DNA from: Parasphingorhabdus cellanae
Lineage (GTDB): Bacteria; Pseudomonadota; Alphaproteobacteria; Sphingomonadales; Sphingomonadaceae
Direction of reading: 5' to 3'
Length of the DNA stretch: 64,000 nucleotides
NCBI RefSeq assembly: GCF_017498565.1
Contig: NZ_CP071794.1
Location: forward strand, 1,781,001 to 1,845,000
Positions 58,024 through 64,000 of this stretch are shown here, piece by piece. The notes beneath the pieces were generated by a model, which saw only the letters and a program-made list of their open reading frames with translations, made no database searches and was not told where the DNA came from. Every line of letters starts with the position of its first letter. Position 1 is the first letter of the stretch. A program made the position numbers and the translations under genes.

Positions 58024-58995
58024 TCAGTAACGAATGACACTCGCACCCCAGGTGAACCCGCCACCCATAGCTTCTAAGACCAACAGGTCACCTGCCTTAA
58101 CACGGCCATCCCGCACAGCTGTATCAAGTGCCAGGGGGACAGAAGCCGCGGAAGTGTTGGCGTGCTGATCAACCGTCTTGATCACTTTTTCCGGCGCCAA
58201 TTTTAGTTTCTTTGCTGTTGCGTCCAATATCCGCGCGTTGGCTTGATGAGGCACAACCCAGTCGATATTGTCCATATCTTCACCGGCAGCATCCAAAGCC
58301 TCTTTCAAAACGGACGAAAGATTAACGACGGCATGGCGAAATACTTCTCGACCTTTCATCCTTAGCTTTCCGACTGTTCCGGTAGTCCCGGCTCCGCCAT
58401 CGACGTAGAGCAATTGGTTATGCTCGCCGTCGGCATGCAACCGGGTGGACAGCACACCTTTGTCCGTTTCCTCGCCCGAAAGGATAATTGCGCCAGCACC
58501 GTCACCGAACAGGACGCATGTTGTGCGATCCTCCCAATCCAGAATACGGCTGAACGTCTCCGCACCGATTACAATCGCATTTTGCGCGCTGCCTGCGCGA
58601 ATCATGCTTTCGGCAACCGACAGAGCGTATAGAAATCCGGAACAGACCGCAGCGACATCAAAAGCAACGCAGCCGTTGCAGCCTAGTTGATCTTGTACGG
58701 TCGTAGCTGTCGCAGGAAAAGTTTGATCAGGTGTAGCCGTGGCCAATACGATCAAGTCAATATCCTGTGCCGCCATACCCGATGCTTCGAGCGCTCTGCG
58801 TGCGGCTTCGGTGGCCAAGCTTGAAGTTGTTTCGTCATCCTCAGCAATATGACGGAATTTTATGCCCGTCCGTTCAACAATCCATTCGTCGGTTGTATCA
58901 ACTTTTTGCGCAAGATCCGCATTTGAGACTTTCGTTCGCGGCAGAGCAGAACCAGTGCCTTTAATGACCGCACGGCGAGCGGTCACGGCGCTCAT
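58024..58995 (-). CDS. fabH: 3-oxoacyl-ACP synthase III
   Basis: 323 residues. Catalytic triad Cys in [11 protein letters not shown], His in VPHQANARI and Asn in [11 protein letters not shown]. It starts fatty acid synthesis by joining acetyl-CoA and malonyl-ACP. The start overlaps the plsX stop as ATGA. In many alphaproteobacteria ihfA and a merR gene follow; here an AraC gene follows instead. Confidence 0.96.
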   Translation of the reverse strand: MSAVTARRAVIKGTGSALPRTKVSNADLAQKVDTTDEWIVERTGIKFRHIAEDDETTSSLATEAARRALEASGMAAQDIDLIVLATATPDQTFPATATTVQDQLGCNGCVAFDVAAVCSGFLYALSVAESMIRAGSAQNAIVIGAETFSRILDWEDRTTCVLFGDGAGAIILSGEETDKGVLSTRLHADGEHNQLLYVDGGAGTTGTVGKLRMKGREVFRHAVVNLSSVLKEALDAAGEDMDNIDWVVPHQANARILDATAKKLKLAPEKVIKTVDQHANTSAASVPLALDTAVRDGRVKAGDLLVLEAMGGGFTWGASVIRY

Positions 58996-60041
58996 TTCGC
59001 GGTTGCCTCCAGAGGCGTCACATTGCTGATTTTATTCAAATCTTCGCTGATACGTTCCAAAATGCTATCCTCTACCAACCGTGCTGCCACTTCCACGGCA
59101 TTGGCTACGCCTTTTTCGTCCGCACTGCCATGGCTTTTTACAACCACGCCGTTGAGACCAAGAAATACAGCGCCATTATGATTGTTGGGATCGAGATGCT
59201 CCTTAAGCAGCTCTGTCGCAGGCCGAGAGATGAGAAACCCGATTTTGGATCGTAAAGAACTTAAAAAACTACGCTTCAAAAGATCGGTAACAAAACGGGC
59301 GGTTCCTTCAAGCGCTTTCAGGGCAATATTTCCGGAAAACCCATCGGTCACAATAACATCCACGTCACCTGTCGATATTTTATCGGCCTCCGTAAAACCT
59401 TGAAAGTCCATTGCCAGCCCGTCGGAACTTTTTAACGCATCAGCGGCGACTTGCAGCGCTCCAGTCCCCTTACCGTCTTCCGTACCGATATTCAGCAACT
59501 TGACCGTTGGTCTCTCAAAGCCGTGCATAATTCGGCTATAGGCCGCGCCCATGATAGAAAATTGCACCAGGTTGCGGCTGTCACATTCAGCATTAGCGCC
59601 GAGATCCAGCATAACGACATCGCTGTCTTTCATCGTCGGCAATAAAGCTGCCAGTGCGGGCCGATCGATGCCCGGCATAGTTCGTAGCGCAAGTTTCGAA
59701 ATAGCCATAAGTGCGCCAGTATTGCCGGCACTCACCGCAGCGCTCACGTCTCCGGACTTCACGGCGCCGACTGCCATACCCATTGATGTTTTCTTGGAAC
59801 CGCGCAGCGCTTGACTGGGCTTGGCATCTGCCGAAACAACATCTTCAGCATGCAATATTTCGGACGCTGCGCTGAGGTTAGGGTGGCTTTTTAGCGCCTC
59901 TTTAATCTGGGTTTCATCGCCAACAAACAGGAATTGAAAACCTTCGTGTCGATGTCGAGCGAGGGCCGCACCTGCGACCATTACGCGTGCGCCGATATCG
60001 CCGCCCATCGCGTCAATTGCGATTCGCGGCCTCATCCCCAC
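58992..60041 (-). CDS. plsX: Phosphate acyltransferase PlsX
   Basis: 349 residues. [23 protein letters not shown] at the start, [24 protein letters not shown] in the middle, and [22 protein letters not shown] and [13 protein letters not shown] segments identify PlsX, which makes acyl-phosphate for phospholipid synthesis. It is between rpmF (62 bp upstream) and fabH (4-bp overlap), the usual order. Confidence 0.96.
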   Translation of the reverse strand: MGMRPRIAIDAMGGDIGARVMVAGAALARHRHEGFQFLFVGDETQIKEALKSHPNLSAASEILHAEDVVSADAKPSQALRGSKKTSMGMAVGAVKSGDVSAAVSAGNTGALMAISKLALRTMPGIDRPALAALLPTMKDSDVVMLDLGANAECDSRNLVQFSIMGAAYSRIMHGFERPTVKLLNIGTEDGKGTGALQVAADALKSSDGLAMDFQGFTEADKISTGDVDVIVTDGFSGNIALKALEGTARFVTDLLKRSFLSSLRSKIGFLISRPATELLKEHLDPNNHNGAVFLGLNGVVVKSHGSADEKGVANAVEVAARLVEDSILERISEDLNKISNVTPLEATAK

Positions 60042-60103
60042 CGGTTATTCCCCTTGATTAGCTGTGTGATAGTCGTGACGTTAGTCGATTAAAGTCAAAA
60101 AGA

Positions 60104-60283
60104 CTATAGATCGACGGCCATGACTTCACGGCCATTATAATGACCGCAAGAACCACACATATGATGTGGGCGCTTTAGTTCACCGCAATTCGAGCATTCC
60201 TGATAAGCTTCGACTTTCAAAGCATCGTGGGAACGGCGCATACCGCGCTTGGACGGCGTAGTTTTTCGTTTAGGGACAGCCAT
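60104..60283 (-). CDS. rpmF: 50S ribosomal protein L32
   Basis: 59 residues: [20 protein letters not shown] at the start, then a zinc ribbon with C-X2-C (CSNC) and C-X2-C (CGSC), ending [10 protein letters not shown]. Start ATG at 60283, stop TAG at 60104. First gene of the rpmF-plsX-fabH operon. Confidence 0.97.
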   Translation of the reverse strand: MAVPKRKTTPSKRGMRRSHDALKVEAYQECSNCGELKRPHHMCGSCGHYNGREVMAVDL

Positions 60284-60499
60284 TGCTCAGCCTGTTCGTT
60301 AAATTTCAAATTTTATATAACTGTGTAATAAGCCAAATGCCAATTGGGAGCAAGCTAACCTCTAAACTTTATAGAGAATCACTAGCCCCGTTCGATTGGT
60401 TTATTCCACGCGAATGGGCGCGTATAACGATTTTCCTGTGCGTTGCAAGCATTGTGCTTCTATAGGGGCGTGATAATTTCAAAAGCTTTTGGGGGAACC

Positions 60500-60931
60500 A
60501 TGATTTTACCTATTACACTTACCATCGCCGGTGCAGCTGCGTTGGTCAATATCTGGCTGATGATCCGTGTCGGACAAGTGCGTACGTCGGAGAAAGTAAG
60601 CGTCGGGGACGGCGGTAATGACAAAGTCATAAGACGGATGCGTGCCCATGCCAATTATGGCGAAAGCTTGCCTATCGTGTTGATCCTGCTCGCAGCAATA
60701 GAACTGGCTAGCGGTTCCGAAACATGGCTCTGGATTGTTGGCGGTGTCTATATGCTCGGTCGGGTTGCTCACGGCATTGGTATGGACGGCGGCAAGCTGG
60801 GCAAGGGGCGGATGGTAGGAACAATCCTGACTATGCTCATCATGCTGGGCCTCGGCGCATATGCCATTTCAATACCCTATTTCAGTACAACTGACGCCAG
60901 CACAGCCCCGGTAACAGTTCAGGCGGGATAA
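60500..60931 (+). CDS. MAPEG family membrane protein
   Basis: 143 residues with four membrane helices. MILPITLTIAGAAALVNIWLMIRVGQVRTSEK, then GNDKVIRRMRAHANYGESLPIVLILL, matches the MAPEG family of small membrane proteins related to glutathione-using enzymes. The ATG at 60500 has GGGGGAA upstream. Divergent from rpmF. Confidence 0.88.
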   Translation: MILPITLTIAGAAALVNIWLMIRVGQVRTSEKVSVGDGGNDKVIRRMRAHANYGESLPIVLILLAAIELASGSETWLWIVGGVYMLGRVAHGIGMDGGKLGKGRMVGTILTMLIMLGLGAYAISIPYFSTTDASTAPVTVQAG

Positions 60932-60967
60932 TGGCAAACGATGGCCATGGACCTTATGGAGACGGTC

Positions 60968-61600
60968 TTACTTAAATACCAATCGCCACAATTGCATGCG
61001 TTTGGGATCCACAACTCCCTGGCTGGTGTCAGTGCCAGCCGGGGGATCACATGGGCGCGACAAAAATATTGATGCCGGCGGAAAGTCATAAGAAATAAGG
61101 AAAATTTCTTCTCCAGCGCGCAAAATTTCTGTCCTATCGTTTTTCAAATCAATGATAGATTTTATGGTGATAGCTCCTGTGTCAACTACTCCAGGATCTT
61201 CACCACCAACGCCATGCCAGCCAAATCGTCCCCCGCGAGGCGGGGTATCGAGAAATAGCGTAGCTATCGGATCGGTGCTCACTGAGTATTTATTCAAAGC
61301 CTCAAACAGCGGGCCATCGATCAAGCTCTGGCACTTCTGCACCTGAGGCCGAAGCAATGTTTCGCGGCCAACGGTTATCCCCAGTTCACTGTCAAACGCA
61401 TCGCCCTCAAATAAATCGGGATGAGGAATAATGCTAAATTCCGTTGCTTTCAGAGCGACTTCATACACTCCATCAACTAGGGTCGCTTCAACCCGCCTAC
61501 CATCTTGCTCGAAGGCAAGATATTGGGCTTCCACTGGTTCTGAGCATCCTATAAAGCCAAAACATATGACCAATATGACCATCAATGCAGCACGCGTCAT
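60968..61600 (-). CDS. Putative lipoprotein, hypothetical
   Basis: 210 residues. Signal sequence with lipobox FIGCSEPVEA (Cys19). The body is beta-rich with three further cysteines and no recognised domain. Convergent with the MAPEG gene. Function unknown. Confidence 0.7.
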   Translation of the reverse strand: MTRAALMVILVICFGFIGCSEPVEAQYLAFEQDGRRVEATLVDGVYEVALKATEFSIIPHPDLFEGDAFDSELGITVGRETLLRPQVQKCQSLIDGPLFEALNKYSVSTDPIATLFLDTPPRGGRFGWHGVGGEDPGVVDTGAITIKSIIDLKNDRTEILRAGEEIFLISYDFPPASIFLSRPCDPPAGTDTSQGVVDPKRMQLWRLVFK

Positions 61601-61777
61601 AGTTAACTCCCTGATGAACCGCTAGCGGGTCATATCGATGAGAAATTGATCGAACAAGCACGTGACCGATAGTGTCAATCCGGCGCGCTGGAGACAGGTC
61701 AGAACCCGCTAAAGCGAGGTATATCGGTCATGCGGGCCGGTATATGCTAAGCAACGCCCTGCGCCGTCAGCAAAACA

Positions 61778-61814
61778 CAAAAAAGCCGCCAACCCATTAG
61801 GTTAGCGGCTTTTT
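61778..61814 (-). terminator. Terminator downstream of tRNA-fMet
   Basis: On the minus strand AAAAAGCCGCTAACC-TAATG-GGTTGGCGGC followed by TTTTTT. It is just beyond the tRNA-fMet gene and ends the rRNA operon transcript. Confidence 0.85.
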
Positions 61815-61816
61815 GT

Positions 61817-61893
<77 letters not shown>

Positions 61894-61931
61894 CCACCAA
61901 TGGAAGCCATATTGCAACAGCGTCCAAAACT

Positions 61932-61971
61932 AAAAAAGCGGCCGGCCCGTTGCCGGACAGGCCGCTTTTTG
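61932..61971 (-). terminator. Hairpin between 5S and tRNA-fMet
   Basis: AAAAAAGCGGCC-GGCCCGTTGCCGGACA-GGCCGCTTTTT. A strong 11-bp stem with an internal hairpin and a T-run on both strands. It could be a terminator or an RNase processing signal inside the rRNA transcript. Confidence 0.7.
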
Positions 61972-62024
61972 AAAAAGTGAATGGGTTATTTCCTCGTGAC
62001 CACATCTCCATGCGCCTGCTGCAA

Positions 62025-62141
62025 TGCCTGGCGACGACCTACTCTTCCATGCCTTAAGACAAAGTACCATCGGCGCAATCTGGTTTCACGGCCGAGTTCG
62101 AGATGGGATCGGGTGGGGCACAGACGCTATGGCCACCAAGC
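62025..62141 (-). rRNA. 5S ribosomal RNA
   Basis: On the minus strand it starts GCTTGGTGGCCATAGCG and ends with GGTCGTCGCCAGG. Contains the conserved CCCGATCCCATCTCGAACTC. About 115 bases. Confidence 0.95.
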
Positions 62142-62309
62142 AATGAAGCAAGCGCATAAGCTGTAATCACGGGTCTTTTAATCGATATATCGTTGGTAAG
62201 ATATGCATGTTAAATCCATGCACATATTACCGTGGGCTGAGCTTATAATGTCCAGCATCTACGACAAGTTGAATTAATCCAACATTGTTGTTGATGGCGG
62301 GATTCTACA

Positions 62310-64000
<1,691 letters not shown>

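Overview
The window is a piece of a chromosome from a marine- or freshwater-type member of the Sphingomonadaceae (Alphaproteobacteria). I base this on the gene content: a Rhodobacter-type gene transfer agent (GTA) cluster, PEPxxWA-CTERM and SapC proteins, a CpdR response regulator, an aa3-oxidase subunit IV of the alphaproteobacterial type, proteobacterial GshA, and the rpmF-plsX-fabH block. The genus (Sphingorhabdus/Parasphingorhabdus-like) is a guess.

Layout. 0-3.5 kb: purS-purQ, an AHH/HNH-like nuclease-fold protein, an OmpA-type porin and a DUF2793 protein. 3.6-21.0 kb, minus strand: a complete GTA structural cluster read from small terminase (21.0 kb) to the host-specificity protein (3.6 kb), with recognisable counterparts of RcGTA genes 1, 2, 3, 3.5, 4, 5, 6, 7, 8, 9, 10, 10.1, 11, 12, 13, 14 and 15. 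A secreted TPR-like protein gene is inserted on the opposite strand between capsid and protease. A membrane-anchored SARP/CadC-like regulator (21.4-23.5 kb) diverges from the cluster. 23.6-44 kb: unrelated metabolic and envelope genes: PEP-CTERM protein, DUF6151, cNMP-patatin, DUF2855, Ala/Gly symporter, YqaA, GshA, TonB receptor, DinB coupled to a pentapeptide/LprI protein, MFS efflux, DUF2147, a diheme cytochrome/beta-helix pair, and an orphan. 44-48.3 kb: racemase and the pntAA-(PH protein)-pntAB-pntB transhydrogenase operon, with a small cytochrome oxidase subunit. 48.4-61.6 kb: NtrC-type regulator, DEAD-box helicase, FAD oxidoreductase, SapC, a probable sRNA/terminator, HutG/CpdR/tRNA-Val, AraC regulator, the rpmF-plsX-fabH operon, MAPEG and a lipoprotein. 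61.8-64 kb: tRNA-fMet, 5S and part of 23S at the 3' end of an rRNA operon on the minus strand.

The most striking non-coding feature is a set of dispersed palindromic elements. Family A (about 200 bp, ends CCTCAAGCGCCGGGCG and its complement) and family B (about 170 bp, ends made of a CTCTCCCCTTGAGGGAGAG hairpin) occupy almost every gene boundary in the early half of the GTA cluster (terminase to tail tube and tail chaperone), while the late half (tail tip) is tightly overlapped and free of them. Repeats supply the stop codons of the terminase, the prohead protease and the DUF3168 gene, and a B copy directly abuts the portal stop codon. Two near-identical A copies in inverted orientation bracket yqaA. 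Smaller palindromes (families C, D, E) are elsewhere; one D element is translated inside the N-terminus of PntB.

Two other items deserve attention: a TIM-barrel/glycosidase-like domain that sits in the DUF2460 (gp12) protein rather than in the gp15 protein as in RcGTA, and a PH-domain gene placed inside the transhydrogenase operon. No integrase, replication or lysis genes, CRISPR array or classical IS element were seen.
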